Source of the DNA: Stenotrophomonas maltophilia
Lineage (GTDB): Bacteria; Pseudomonadota; Gammaproteobacteria; Xanthomonadales; Xanthomonadaceae
DNA: 62,157 bases
Assembly: GCA_002387845.1 (NCBI GenBank)
Contig: DGLB01000001.1
Location: 1 to 62,157 of the forward strand
Direction of reading: 5' to 3'
Under the pieces are notes generated by a model. That model was not told the origin of the DNA and did not search any database. It saw only the letters and a program-made list of their open reading frames with translations. Shown here one piece after another: positions 36,601 through 46,577 of the stretch (position 1 is the first letter of the stretch; every line of letters begins with the position of its first letter). The position numbers and the translations under genes are program-made.

Positions 36601-36689
36601 CGCAAATGGATCGGCAGGTGCAGGCGAGTGGTTCGATGAGGCTGCTGGCGTTGTTGGCTTCGCGGGTGGAGCCGCAGGCAGCGCCCTAG
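33663..36689 (+). CDS. Fused membrane (MFS-like) / spermidine synthase-like protein
   Basis: A 1008-residue two-part protein. Residues 1 to about 460 form a dozen hydrophobic helices, starting WLLWIFILSGFSGLIYQSIW. The next part, about residues 490-780, is a Rossmann aminopropyltransferase-like domain with GVIGFGSGMTTHTLMGHA (cofactor loop), VDTVEIEPAMIEGARHF, HLIIDDAKAYF and LIISEPSNPWMGGTASLF. A helical tail follows. Such fusions are annotated as fused MFS/spermidine synthase; whether they make polyamines is not known to me. It starts 94 bases after pilB. Degenerate pieces of this same gene occur at 47268-47497 and 60099-60169 inside the RHS locus. Confidence 0.85.
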   Translation: MTQGKSRTGTWLLWIFILSGFSGLIYQSIWTQYLGLFLGHSSHAQSLVLILFMGGMAVGAWLVSRWSAKVRRPLLAYALIEVVIGLLGLCFDGIYQGLTGWAYAQLLPMLPAGQLQLVRWLLAAVLVLPQCILLGATFPLMSAGYIRLQEHAEGRVLAGLYFSNSLGAAIGALASTYLLLPAIGLPGTVFSAGLINIVVAFLVYPLSKREEGDEGVVSPASATASATLALPRPVLVLLVAGLTGAASFVYEITWIRMLSLALGTTIHSFELMLAAFILGIALGGLWLKNRADRLVSPLATAGWIQVWMGIAALGSMFVYANAFEWVGWLMRVISHSAEGYGLFNVASAAIALLVMFPAAFFAGMTLPLLTLALLRQGHGEKAIGQAYAFNTVGAIVGVLAAVHLLMPLLGLKYALLTAAVVDIGLGLVLLARYSPAQARRAAPWVPAVAVSAVAVVGAAVLVSFDPAVLNSSVYRSGATTLGGSAQVVYHQDGKTATVAVFDFGAKGQEVRRIATNGKVDAAIAMHANQPATPDESTMVLLAALPLSMREQFDRVGVIGFGSGMTTHTLMGHAKVGRVDTVEIEPAMIEGARHFGPHVARAFTDPRSHLIIDDAKAYFASVPNKYDLIISEPSNPWMGGTASLFSTEFYQYIPQQLNQDGLFVQWLQLYEITPELVNSVLSALLANFSDARAYLADTGDLILVASPHGKVPELGGNVFKQPLLAADLARIGVGDLRGLQDTVVMNRQGLEGYLALYPHRMNSDMYPVLKLEAPRARFERAQVSDFHALGTAPWPLVRYFGGPAPRTGQEGDTNRLTLGKVRQDQAAGELFAALVEGSKAAPAAMSELDALQVDALRGLAASCQLGQRPQRNATMIFSLASKTTAYLDPARLQRMWGKPEWLNCAAGEPTVDNALALVAAVAEDRHADVVRIGQELLEGEHGAAVLQEGEAAFYVMGAMQYAALSARQPEVAQGLVERYWTQMDRQVQASGSMRLLALLASRVEPQAAP

Positions 36690-36753
36690 GGGCGGGGCAT
36701 CTGCCAGCCGGGGGATCTGTGCGGTAGCTCCCATATTTGATTGATTCTCTCTG

Positions 36754-36776
36754 TGGGTCTCCACTCCTGAGACCCA
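36754..36776. repeat. Inverted repeat upstream of the first RHS gene
   Basis: TGGGTCTC and GAGACCCA form a perfect 8-bp inverted repeat with a 7-base spacer, 45 bases before the first RHS start codon. No T-run follows, so it is more likely a binding site or mRNA hairpin than a terminator. Confidence 0.45.
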
Positions 36777-36820
36777 GATCGGCGAGAATCGGCTCACTCA
36801 ATCCGGAAGTGAGATGACGC

Positions 36821-39800
36821 ATGGATGCTGGTCGGCTGATTCGTCTGTTCGCGCTGATGACGCTGGGGCTGCTTTGGAGCTCGTTCGCGCAGGCTGAAGA
36901 GGCCTGCGAGCCCGCAGATGTACCCAATACCTATGTGCCGGAATGTGCCAGCGAAATGGCCGCATACCAGCGTGCCTCCGAGGACGCGCGTAGATACTTT
37001 GCAGCCAATCCGCGGGATGCATATGGGGACAAGAACAAGCTGTGCCCGACCATCAAGACTCGATATAACGGTCCTTACGTCTGGGTGGCTTCTGTACCTC
37101 CCGAGACTACCCCCTGTACGGAACAGGCCAGTGGTTATATCAACCCGGTCTTCCGCGCGCAGTTCAAGCCCGATGCCACCACCCCGCCGGATGCCGGCAG
37201 TCAGCCATTCGATCCTGGCAAGAACAACCAGTGCAACATCACCACGGGCCCCAACATGCAGGGCAACCCGATCAATTTGGTGACGGGCTACAAGGTCCAG
37301 TCGGCCACCGACTTCTCCGACCCGGCCGGCCATCTTGATTTCAGCCGTTATTACACCAGCGCGCAGACGGTCTATAACCCGTCGGGCGCACTTGGTTTCG
37401 GCTGGCGGCACGGGTTTCAGAGCGCGGTGGTGTTCTATCTCAACCGTGATCCCCGCTTGATCCGTCCATCCGGGAACAGCTATCCCTTCCAGCAACAGGG
37501 CGACCAGGGTGTCTTTGCCTCCGACGTCGCCGAACAGATCACGGTGCTCACCGAGAACGGCCAGCATACTGGCTGGCGGGTGCTGTCCACCGATGACACG
37601 GTGGAGTACTTCAATGCGCAGGGCCTGCTGACGCGCATGGAGTTCAAAGACGGCGACGTACTTACCCTGAGCTACAACACCGATCAGCAGTTGGTGCAGG
37701 TAACTGACCGTCGTTCGCGCGCGCTGATGTTCAGCTACGTCGGCGGGAAAATGGATTCGGTGACGCTGCCTGATGGCGCATCCATCCGCTTCGTGCACCA
37801 GGATGAGTTGCTCACTGCAGTTCAGCACTGGTCGCCCCAGCTATCGATGACGGGATCCACCGGCTATCTGTATGAAGACCCGATCCGCCCGGAGCTGCTG
37901 ACCGGCATTGTGGATGAGTCGGGCAATCTGTATGCGAGCTGGACATACGATGCCTACGGCCGTGCGCTGACCAGCCGGCACGGCGGTGTAGATTCGCCCA
38001 TCGACCTGGTGACGCTGAGCTATCAGCCCGGCAAGACGCTGGTAACCAGTGCGTTGGGAGACACGGTGTCTTACGGGCACGTTTTCCAGCAACTGCGTGG
38101 CAAGGTGACCTCCACCGACAAAGCATGCAGCACCTGTGGCGGACGCTCTGCACAGTCCATCACCTACGATGCCAATGGCTATCCCAGCCAGCGTGCCGAT
38201 TTCCGAGGTTCCACCACCGCTGTTCAGCACGATGCGCGCGGCCTGCTGGTACGTGAGGTGGCCGCTGCGAACGATGCAGGCGGAAACCGGCGAACGATTG
38301 AAACCGACTGGCACCCGGTTTTCCGCGTTCCCGTCGAGCGCCGCGTCATCGATGCGGGCAACGTGCTGATCAGCACGACTACGCAGGCCTACAACACCCG
38401 CGGCCAAGCGCTTTCCACCACCGAAACCGACCCGGTCACCGGTCAGTCGCGCACCGCCACCACCCGCTACTGCGAGCAGGCCGACGTCGCCGCCGGCACC
38501 TGTCCGTGGGTGGGCTTGGTGAAGGCGGAAGTGGCCCCGGGCGGCACGCTGCCCACCAATTATAGCTACTACCCGTCTGACGACAGTGCCTGCACAACGC
38601 CGGGCGCGGCATGCAGCCACCGCAAGGGTGACCTGTGGAAGGTGACCAACGCGCTGGGTCACACCGTGGAGTACCTCTCCTATGACAACGCCGGCCGGGT
38701 AACCCAGCAGAAAGACGCCAACGGCGTGCTGACCAGCTTCACGTATCACCCGCGCGGCTGGCTGGCCAGTCGGCGCGTGCACGGTGCCTCGGCCACCGAT
38801 GACCGGCTGACCCAGATCGAGTACTGGCCCACCGGCCTGACCAAACGCATCGTGGAGCCTGATGGCAGTTCCATCAGCCATCGCTATGACAGTGCGCACC
38901 GTCTGGTGGAGGTCAGTGACAACACCGGCAACCACATCCAGTACGTGCTGGATAACGCCGGCAACCGCGTGGCCGAGAACACCCGTGATCCCGGCGGTGC
39001 CCTGAAGCGCACCCTGAGCCGCCTGTACAACACCTTGGGTGAGCTGGTTACCCAGGCCGACGCATCCGCCAATCCCACCGACTACACCTACGACAGCAAC
39101 GGCAACGCCACCACCGTGACCGACGCGCTGGGCCGGGTGAGTCGCAGTGATTACGATCCGCTCAACCGCCTCAAGCGCAGCCTGCAGGACGTGGGCGGCA
39201 TCGAGGCGGAGGTGCAGTACCGCTATGACGCGCTGGACAACCTGGTGGAAGTCACCGATCCCAAGGGCTTGAAGACGCAGTACGCGCGCAACGCCTTTGG
39301 CGAGGTGGTCACTCAGACCAGCCCGGATACCGGCGTTACCACCATGACCTACGATACGGCCGGCAACATGGCCACCCGGACCGACGCGCGTGGCGTTACC
39401 GCCACCTACCAGTACGACGCACTGAACCGCGTCACCGACATCAGCTATCCGGACCCCACACTGGATGTGGCCTACACCTACGACGTCGCCCCGGCGGTGT
39501 GCGCGGCGAACGAGCAGTTCAGCCGGGGAAGGGTGGGTACCGTGATCCATGCTGGCGGCAGCACCCAGTACTGCCATGACCGCTTCGGACAGCTCACCCG
39601 CAAGGTGCAGACGGTCAATGGCGTGGCCACTACCGTGCGCTACGGCTACACCGCCGGCGGCCGGCTGGCCACGCTGACCTACCCGGACGGCACCGTGGCC
39701 GACTACCTGCGCGACAGCCTGGGCCGCATCAGCGAGGTGGGCGTCACCCGCCCGGGGCAGGCCCGGCAGGTGGTGGTGACCAATGTGACCTATGCGCCGT

Positions 39801-41239
39801 TTGGCCCGGCAACGGGGTGGACGTATGGGAATGGGCGGACCCTGCAGCGGCCTGTGGATCAGGATTACCGGACCATTGCGGTGCACGATGCGGCACCGGG
39901 TGGGTTGTCGGTGGGGTATGGGTATGACGCGGTGGGTGGGATTACTGAGCTGACTAATGGCGATGGCACGGAAGTGCTGGCGCAGTACAGCTATGACGCG
40001 TTGGGGCGGCTTACGCAGACGAAGGATGGGGCTACTGGGACGCCGATTGAGACGTACAAATACGATGCTACGGGAAATCGGACGGCGTCGACGACAAATG
40101 CAGGGGCGCGGACCTACACGTATGCAGCGAACAATCACCACCTCTCCACGGTTAACGGGGAGGGACGCAACTATGACGCATCGGGCAACACTCTGGCCAT
40201 CGGAACTCGAGAGTTTGTGTACGGCGACGCCAATCGCATGAATCAATTCAAGCAGAGCGGCGCGGCGGTGGAGAACTACGTTTACAACCACCGCGGTGAG
40301 AGAGTCGAGCGCGCACCGGTGTCAGATGAGTCTGAATTCACCTTCTACGATGAGGCCGGCCGTTGGTTGGGAAGTGTCGGGGGCACCGGGGAGTTCGTTC
40401 AAGAAGCTGTATGGCTAGATAGTTTTCCGGTGGCGCTCATCAGTGCGCAAAAATCTGGACGCCCCGAGTTGACGTACATCCAGGCTGACCACCTTGGTAC
40501 TCCGCGTGCTGTGATTGATCCCGACAGTGGCACTGTGATCTGGGCGTGGAGTAGCGCAAGCGAAGCCTTCGGAGATCAGGATCCAGACGCAGATCCGGAT
40601 GGAGATGGAATGGAGTTCGATCTGCGTATGCGCCTTCCGGGGCAGAGTGCAACCGGAGCAGCTAGGTTGTTCTACAACTATCAGCGTGACTACGAGCCTG
40701 AAACGGGTAGGTACGTACAGAGCGATCCTCTTGGCCTGTCAGGTGGTGTTTCGACCTACTCGTACTCGGGCGGCGCGCCGATCGGATCTGCTGACCCGAG
40801 CGGCTTGAAGGCGGTTAGAGGTGCTCCTCCTGCTCCTGGAGAGAAGTTCTATGGGACGATCTATTGCAACGACGGAGTGGTGTCGCCATACATTAATTGG
40901 GGGCGTCTTGCCCCGTGGCAGAAGAGTTGTCTCGGAGACTGCCTTGTTGCGCACGAAAACTCGCACGTCGCAGACGCCAATCGGTCAAATTCCGGGGTTT
41001 GCCGCTATGGCGGCTGGGTTCCATTTATTCATCCGATTGGATTGGTTACGTTCGATAATCATAAGGAGCGGATGGATACTGAGTTCAGGGCCTACGCTGC
41101 GGAGCTCCGCTGTCTAATGGCTAAGCTCGCAGAGGCCAAATGCGAGGGCGGAAACTGCGACATAGTCATCCGTTCAAGAATCAATGAGATCGTAAACGCA
41201 ATTCTTCCTCAGGTTCGTGGGGGAACGTATGGGCAATGA
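36821..41239 (+). CDS. Secreted RHS-repeat toxin 1, tip with HExxH metallopeptidase motif
   Basis: A 1472-residue RHS/YD-repeat protein. A Sec signal peptide (LIRLFALMTLGLLWSSFAQA) replaces the PAAR or VgrG domains of type VI-linked RHS proteins. A DUF6531-like entry region (GNPINLVTGYKVQ) follows, then about 30 YD repeats forming the shell. The core ends at SDPLGLSGGVSTYSYSGG and SADPSGLK, after which the variable tip begins. The tip (about 145 residues) has AHENSHVADANRS; HENSH at residues 1378-1382 fits the zinc-peptidase HExxH motif, with a possible third ligand Glu in TEFRAYAAELRC and several Cys. The 3' end overlaps a lipoprotein gene by 11 bases, as expected of a toxin-immunity pair. 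Toxicity is inferred. Confidence 0.85.
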   Translation: MDAGRLIRLFALMTLGLLWSSFAQAEEACEPADVPNTYVPECASEMAAYQRASEDARRYFAANPRDAYGDKNKLCPTIKTRYNGPYVWVASVPPETTPCTEQASGYINPVFRAQFKPDATTPPDAGSQPFDPGKNNQCNITTGPNMQGNPINLVTGYKVQSATDFSDPAGHLDFSRYYTSAQTVYNPSGALGFGWRHGFQSAVVFYLNRDPRLIRPSGNSYPFQQQGDQGVFASDVAEQITVLTENGQHTGWRVLSTDDTVEYFNAQGLLTRMEFKDGDVLTLSYNTDQQLVQVTDRRSRALMFSYVGGKMDSVTLPDGASIRFVHQDELLTAVQHWSPQLSMTGSTGYLYEDPIRPELLTGIVDESGNLYASWTYDAYGRALTSRHGGVDSPIDLVTLSYQPGKTLVTSALGDTVSYGHVFQQLRGKVTSTDKACSTCGGRSAQSITYDANGYPSQRADFRGSTTAVQHDARGLLVREVAAANDAGGNRRTIETDWHPVFRVPVERRVIDAGNVLISTTTQAYNTRGQALSTTETDPVTGQSRTATTRYCEQADVAAGTCPWVGLVKAEVAPGGTLPTNYSYYPSDDSACTTPGAACSHRKGDLWKVTNALGHTVEYLSYDNAGRVTQQKDANGVLTSFTYHPRGWLASRRVHGASATDDRLTQIEYWPTGLTKRIVEPDGSSISHRYDSAHRLVEVSDNTGNHIQYVLDNAGNRVAENTRDPGGALKRTLSRLYNTLGELVTQADASANPTDYTYDSNGNATTVTDALGRVSRSDYDPLNRLKRSLQDVGGIEAEVQYRYDALDNLVEVTDPKGLKTQYARNAFGEVVTQTSPDTGVTTMTYDTAGNMATRTDARGVTATYQYDALNRVTDISYPDPTLDVAYTYDVAPAVCAANEQFSRGRVGTVIHAGGSTQYCHDRFGQLTRKVQTVNGVATTVRYGYTAGGRLATLTYPDGTVADYLRDSLGRISEVGVTRPGQARQVVVTNVTYAPFGPATGWTYGNGRTLQRPVDQDYRTIAVHDAAPGGLSVGYGYDAVGGITELTNGDGTEVLAQYSYDALGRLTQTKDGATGTPIETYKYDATGNRTASTTNAGARTYTYAANNHHLSTVNGEGRNYDASGNTLAIGTREFVYGDANRMNQFKQSGAAVENYVYNHRGERVERAPVSDESEFTFYDEAGRWLGSVGGTGEFVQEAVWLDSFPVALISAQKSGRPELTYIQADHLGTPRAVIDPDSGTVIWAWSSASEAFGDQDPDADPDGDGMEFDLRMRLPGQSATGAARLFYNYQRDYEPETGRYVQSDPLGLSGGVSTYSYSGGAPIGSADPSGLKAVRGAPPAPGEKFYGTIYCNDGVVSPYINWGRLAPWQKSCLGDCLVAHENSHVADANRSNSGVCRYGGWVPFIHPIGLVTFDNHKERMDTEFRAYAAELRCLMAKLAEAKCEGGNCDIVIRSRINEIVNAILPQVRGGTYGQ
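39381..40085 (+). repeat. Shared RHS block, copy 1
   Basis: From the codons for DARGVTATYQYD to those for YDATGNRT the sequence is nearly identical at the nucleotide level to 44727-45425 and 51527-52220. Sequence upstream and downstream differs strongly. It marks where RHS genes can exchange tips. Confidence 0.85.
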
Positions 41240-41579
41240 CGTTGAGACAGCTAAAGCCAGATCGATCTGGGTTCCGCTCATATTGATTTCTCTGGCTGCA
41301 TGTTCACGCCAAGAGGTCCAGTGCGGGGAAGTGGAGGACAGGGCCTATTCAAAGCGCGAACTCGCCCTTCTGGAATTTGCCGCGAAGGAGTCGAGCGCCT
41401 ATTGTGGGCCGCCGAAGGCGGGTTGCTATTTTTCCGTGTATAAAACCCGAGAAGGTACAACCGTCCGCGTGTCCAGGCTTTCTTCTAATGGCGGTAGGTG
41501 CCTTGGGGCGATAGGTGATGAAAAGTTCTACAGCTTTGACGGTGCAGGTAATCTAATTCGAGTTATTGATGGCCTGTAA
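41229..41579 (+). CDS. Candidate immunity lipoprotein for RHS toxin 1
   Basis: A 116-residue protein whose start overlaps the end of the first RHS gene. Its N-terminus (SIWVPLILISLAACS) is a lipoprotein signal with lipobox LAAC, so it would be anchored in the periplasm. The mature part has paired Cys (YCGPPKAGCYF) and ends RLSSNGGRCLGAIGDEKFYS followed by FDGAGNLIRVIDGL. Overlap with the toxin tip and export to the envelope make it the likely immunity protein against the HExxH tip. A longer in-frame start four codons up exists. A remnant of the same family is at 57067-57183. Confidence 0.7.
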   Translation: MGNDVETAKARSIWVPLILISLAACSRQEVQCGEVEDRAYSKRELALLEFAAKESSAYCGPPKAGCYFSVYKTREGTTVRVSRLSSNGGRCLGAIGDEKFYSFDGAGNLIRVIDGL

Positions 41580-41595
41580 CGCTTCGGAGGATGGG

Positions 41596-41725
41596 GCTCT
41601 GGAGATGGAGGGTGGCTAATCGGCTGAGCTGTTGATCCGGGCGGACAGCTTCGTTCGTGATTCGGCGGCGGCCAAGTCTCAGTATCTTGTTAGCTTGCGT
41701 ACGCTGATTCGAGAATGGAGGTGGG
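41596..41725 (+). pseudogene. Remnant of a secreted immunity-family gene
   Basis: In one frame this reads ALEMEGG-stop-SAELLIRADSFVRDSAAAKS and continues QYLVSLRTL. It closely matches the middle of the gene at 53991 (EIKGGSSAELVIPADSIVHD, SAVAKSQYLVDLRAL), also at the DNA level, but has an internal TAA and lacks both ends. It fills the gap between the first immunity gene and the second RHS gene. Confidence 0.75.
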
Positions 41726-41941
41726 TATGTGATTGATTTCCTCCATCTCCGCGTAAAGTATTGCGAAATTCGGGCTGATTGAGAATCTAGATTGCGACTG
41801 GGTGGGTGGCCAGAGTCAGCCTGAAATTCTGCGAGGATGGGCCATGTCTCTGGCTATGCCTGTGGCACAGTATGCGAGAGCGCGCGCCAGCACGCGACGG
41901 ATCGCGGCACCGGGACGCTGCCGTGCAATGGATATCTAGGT

Positions 41942-44900
41942 ATGAAATCTGCAGCGGTGTGCTGTATCCGGGAGTCGATCATCGGCGTGGTAAGGATGCT
42001 GTGGGGCGTATCAGAGTGGACGATAGTGGGGCGCGCTCTGCTCGCTGTGTCGGTGATGAGTCCAGTGCCGGCCGCCCTTGCTCATTCTCCGCAGGAATGG
42101 AGTGCGAATGGGTTCAATCAGACCTTCCCAAGTGAATCGGCTGCATTGGCGGCCGTCCACGCATTGGGTGGGCGGAACACGCTCGCTGAAGTAGTTGAGT
42201 CTGTCTCAGTGTCCCCAAATGGCGAGCGGACTTACTACACCTACAAGGCAAGGCCACGGCCCTTGACGCCAACTGAGTGGAGGTATTCAGGGGGATGGGT
42301 GGTCGGTGGGCCCTATTCGACGGAGCAGGCGGCCATGGCCAGTGCTCTCGCTAACCTCAAGTCCCAGTACCCTCAATGTGGCTTTCAGTCGATTGAGGTT
42401 GTGAGGGACTGGTGGCTCTCGAACAGCAACTTTGGTATGCCCTCTGGATACACGAGGGATCTGAAGGTCGAGGCGACAAATACAACGAACTGCGCACAGA
42501 AGTGGACATTCCAGCATTCAATGAGCCGCAGCTTTGCGTGCCCTCAATACATGGGTTACAGCGGGGAGGAATGCACTGCCACCAACATTGCTCAGCTGAG
42601 CACCAAGGTTCTTCCCTGTGATCCCTGTGATCTGCGCGACAATCCGATCAGCGTCACCAGTGGCAGCAAAGTGCAGCGAGAAATAGACCTCTCTCTGAGC
42701 TGGTTCGAGTTCTACCGCACCTTCAATTCGTCATATCGTACGCAGGATGGGATGGGTGCCCATTGGGCGCATAGCCTGAACATGCGGTTGTACCTGCTTA
42801 ATCGTCCAACTGTCGCTGTTGTCTATCCCGGTGGGAATCTGGCTGTTTTCCGGCAAGGCGAGGCGGCTGACGGCTCTGGCGCTACGCTCCGTGAGGAGAA
42901 TGGTGGCTATGTGCTGTCGCTCGAGGAAGCCCGGTATCGTTTCAATGCTACGGGTGTTCTAACGCGGATTGAGCGCTATGCCGGTGACGCGGTAGATATT
43001 CAACTCGATGGCCGGAAGCGGATCGTTCGGGTTATACATTCTTCTGGTCGAAGCCTCGACTTTCGCTACGAGAATCCTGCCGGCAACGACGACTACTCGC
43101 TGACCTACATCGGAGACCGCGATGGTGCCTTGGTCACTTATGCCTATGATGCTGCCGGAAGGCTGATCGAGGCGGCATACCGTGACGGCTCGGCGCGACG
43201 CTATCTCTACGAGAATGCTTCGCTGCCAAATGCGTTGACCGGTATCGAGGATGAGACGGGCCAGCGCTTTGCCACATACGCCTACAATGGCGACGGCATG
43301 GCGGTGTCTTCGGAGCATGCCGGCGGGGCGCAGCGTGCAACATTCCAGTATCAAGCGGATGGCAGTGTTGAATACACGAATGCGCTCGGTGCCGTCGAGA
43401 CAGTGACATTCACTGGGGCGGAGCCTTACCGCAAGACCGCTTCGATCACCAGGGAAAGCGGAACCGAGTCGTGGACATATTCACCCACCACGGGTTCAGT
43501 CGCAGACCCACGCCGCCGCGTCACGTCCCGTACCTATCGGTCCGGACGGATTGATCAGTTCACTTATCAAGATCGGGCGGACCCGGTGTTTGGGAGCGTT
43601 TGGGTAAAGCGCAAAACCGAAGCCAGCAACCGCCCCGAATCTCGCATCACTGAGACATGGAGGCGACGCGACACCAACCAGGCGGTAAAGGAGATCGGCC
43701 CGGCCAGCAGCGTCACATGGCTCCGCAATACCCGCGGCCAAGTCACCCAGGAAACCACGCAGACCCCCGCAGGTGAAAGCCGCACCACCACCTACAGCTA
43801 CTGCGAAGCCGTAAACGCACAAGCCGGCTGCCCGGTGCTCGGCCTGTTGCTGTCGGTCGACGGCCCGCTGTCCGGCCCTGGCGACATCGTTTCCTACGCC
43901 CACTACCTAGAAGACGCCCCCGGCTGCGCCACCAGCGACGCCGCCTGTACCTACCGCAAGGGCGACCTTTGGAAGACCATCCAGCCGCTGGGTCTGGTAA
44001 CCGAGGTACTGGCCTATGACGGCGCTGGCCGCCCGCACTTGGTGATGGACGCCAATGGCGTCGTCACCGAGTACCAGTACACCCCGCGCGGCTGGATGGC
44101 CTCGGCTACGGTGCGCGGCGACGACGATGCCAGCGGTACCGGCGACCGCGTCACCACCATGGAGTATCTGCCCACCGGTCAGCTCAGCAAGGCCACCGCC
44201 CCGGACGGCACCGTGGTCACCTACACCTACGATGCCGCCTAGCGCCTCACCGCGATCGGCGATGGCGCAGGCAACCGCATTGAGTACACGCTGGATGCGG
44301 CCGGTAACCGCGTGCAGGAGAAGTACAAGGGGGCAGGCGGTGAGGTGAAGCGCACGCTGTCACGCGTGTACAACCGCCTGAGCCAACTGGTCACCTCGGC
44401 TGATGGACTGGCCAACCCCACCGACTTCACCTACGACACCGAGGGCAACGTGAGCTCGGTGATCGATGCGCTCGGCCGCGTTTCCCGGCGCGAGCATGAT
44501 GCCTTTGGCCGCCTGACCCGTCAGGTGGACGACGAAGGCGGCATCGCCGCCACCGTTGCGATGGCCTATGACAGCGACGACAACCAGACCCAGATCATCG
44601 ACCCCAAGCAGCTGCCCACCACCTACGCCTACAACGGCTTCGGTGACCTGCTGCAGCAGGTGAGCCCGGACACCGGCACTACCACCTTCACGGTAGACGC
44701 CGCCGGCAACCACACCACCCGTACCGACGCGCGCGGCGTTACCGCCACCTACCAGTACGACGTGCTGGGCCGCGTCACCCACATCAGCTATCCGGACCCC
44801 ACGCTGGATGTGGTCTACACCTACGACATTGCCCCGGCGGTGTGCGCAGCGAACGAGCAATTCAGCCGGGGCAGGGTGGGCACGGTGATTCATGCCGGCG

Positions 44901-46573
44901 GCAGCACCCAATACTGCCATGACCGCTTCGGCCAGCTCACCCGCAAGGTGCAGACGGTCAATGGGGTGGCCACTACCGTGCGCTATGGCTACACCGCCGG
45001 CGGCCGGCTGGCCACGCTGACCTACCCGGACGGCACCGTGGCCGACTACCTGCGGGACAGCCTGGGCCGCATCAACGAGGTGGGCGTCACCCGCCCGGGG
45101 CAGGCCCGGCAGGTGGTGGTGACCAATGTGACCTATGCGCCGTTTGGCCCGGCAACGGGGTGGACGTATGGGAATGGGCGGACCCTGCAGCGGCCGGTGG
45201 ATAAGGACTACCGGACCATTGCGGTGCATGACCCGGCACCGGGTGGGTTGTCGGTGGGGTACGGGTATGACGCGGTGGGTGGGATTACTGAGCTGACTAA
45301 TGGCGATGGCACGGAAGTGCTGGCGCAGTACAGCTATGACGCGTTGGGGAGGCTGACGCAGACCAAGGATGGGGCTACTGGGACGCCGATTGAGACGTAT
45401 GGCTACGATGCGACCGGAAACCGTACCGAGCTGACCACGAATGCTGGTACTCACGCGTACAGCTACCCAGCCAATAGTCATCGCCTCGCGGCTGTTGACG
45501 GCGAGACTCGCGAATACGACGCTTCGGGAAACACGCTAAATATTGGTTCAAGAGAGTATGTGTACAGCGCTGCGAACCGGCTCACTCAGGTGAAGCAGGG
45601 CGGGGCAGTGGCGGAGAGCTACGTCTACAATCATCGAGGCGAGCGGGTTGGGCGGTCGCCGTCGGGAGCGCCCGAACGGTATTCGGCCTACGACGAGGTT
45701 GGCCAATGGCTCGGAGACTTCAGCAGCTCCGGTCAAGTGGCCCAGCAGGTTATTTGGCTGGATCGCATCCCTGTGGCTCTTATTGGTGAGCTGCCCGAAG
45801 GTACGTCAAAACTCGCGTATGTTCAGTCCGATCACTTGGGAGCTCCACGTTTGCTCATTGATCCGATGACAGGTGCCTCCTTGTGGGAGTGGAGTAGCAA
45901 AGGTGAGGTGTTCGGCAGTCAGGCCCCGAACATTGACCCTGCCGGGAACGGGGCATCTATGGAGTTGGCGTTGCGCTTCCCTGGGCAACAGGCAACCGTG
46001 GCCAGCGCGTTGTACTACAACCACCAACGCGAGTACGACCCGACTACGGGGCGCTATTCACAAAGTGATCCTATTGGCCTGCGCGGCGGATCCTCCACTT
46101 TCTCCTATGTGGGGTCTTCGCCACTCCGTTACGTCGATCCGCTTGGTCTGGTGAAGTGGACAGGCTATGCCCATGGAATCGCTGGCGGTGGCGGTGGTTT
46201 GGCATTAGCCTTTTACAACTTTCACCTGACATCCGAGTGTGTGGGTGGACGGATGGCCATCGTCGATCTCGACGTTATCTGGGGTGGTGGCGGTCTTGGG
46301 GCTCCGGTTACTTATACAGTCTCCAACGTGACGCTCGATGACGGCGCGTCGCAGGTTGACCCCAATAATCTGACGGGCCCGGCGGTACTGTTTGGTGGTG
46401 GATTCGCGGCCGGCGGAGGCGCAAGCTACTCTGAGCTTGTGCTTGGTTCTGGAAGGTCAGATTTGTCCTGGAGCGGCCAAGGTGGATGGGACGCATCTCT
46501 GTATGCCTACCCTGTTGGTCGGTCTCTTATCGACGGGAAACCACGCATCATCAAATGCGGATGTGAGCCGTAA
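41942..46573 (+). pseudogene. Secreted RHS-repeat toxin 2, interrupted by one in-frame TAG
   Basis: A single reading frame of 1544 codons broken only by TAG at 44240-44242, in a YD repeat that would otherwise read YDAA-x-RLTAI; a C-to-T change from CAG would explain it. Upstream there are 766 codons: a signal-like segment (IVGRALLAVSVMSPVPAALA), a unique Cys-bearing N-domain and the first YD repeats. Downstream, an ATG at 44312 opens 753 codons with the remaining repeats, the shared block, core end SDPIGLRGGSSTFSYVGSSP and a Gly-rich tip ending RIIKCGCEP. The start could also be 41837 or 41996. A small membrane protein gene follows after four bases. An intact second copy of most of the tip is at 54563-54934. 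Confidence 0.8.
44622..45425 (+). repeat. Shared RHS block, copy 2
   Basis: Nearly identical to 51421-52220 from TYAYNGFGDLLQQVSPDTG onward, and to 39381-40085 from DARGVTATYQ onward. The longer match to copy 3 suggests more recent exchange between RHS genes 2 and 3. Confidence 0.85.
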
Positions 46574-46577
46574 TCGT

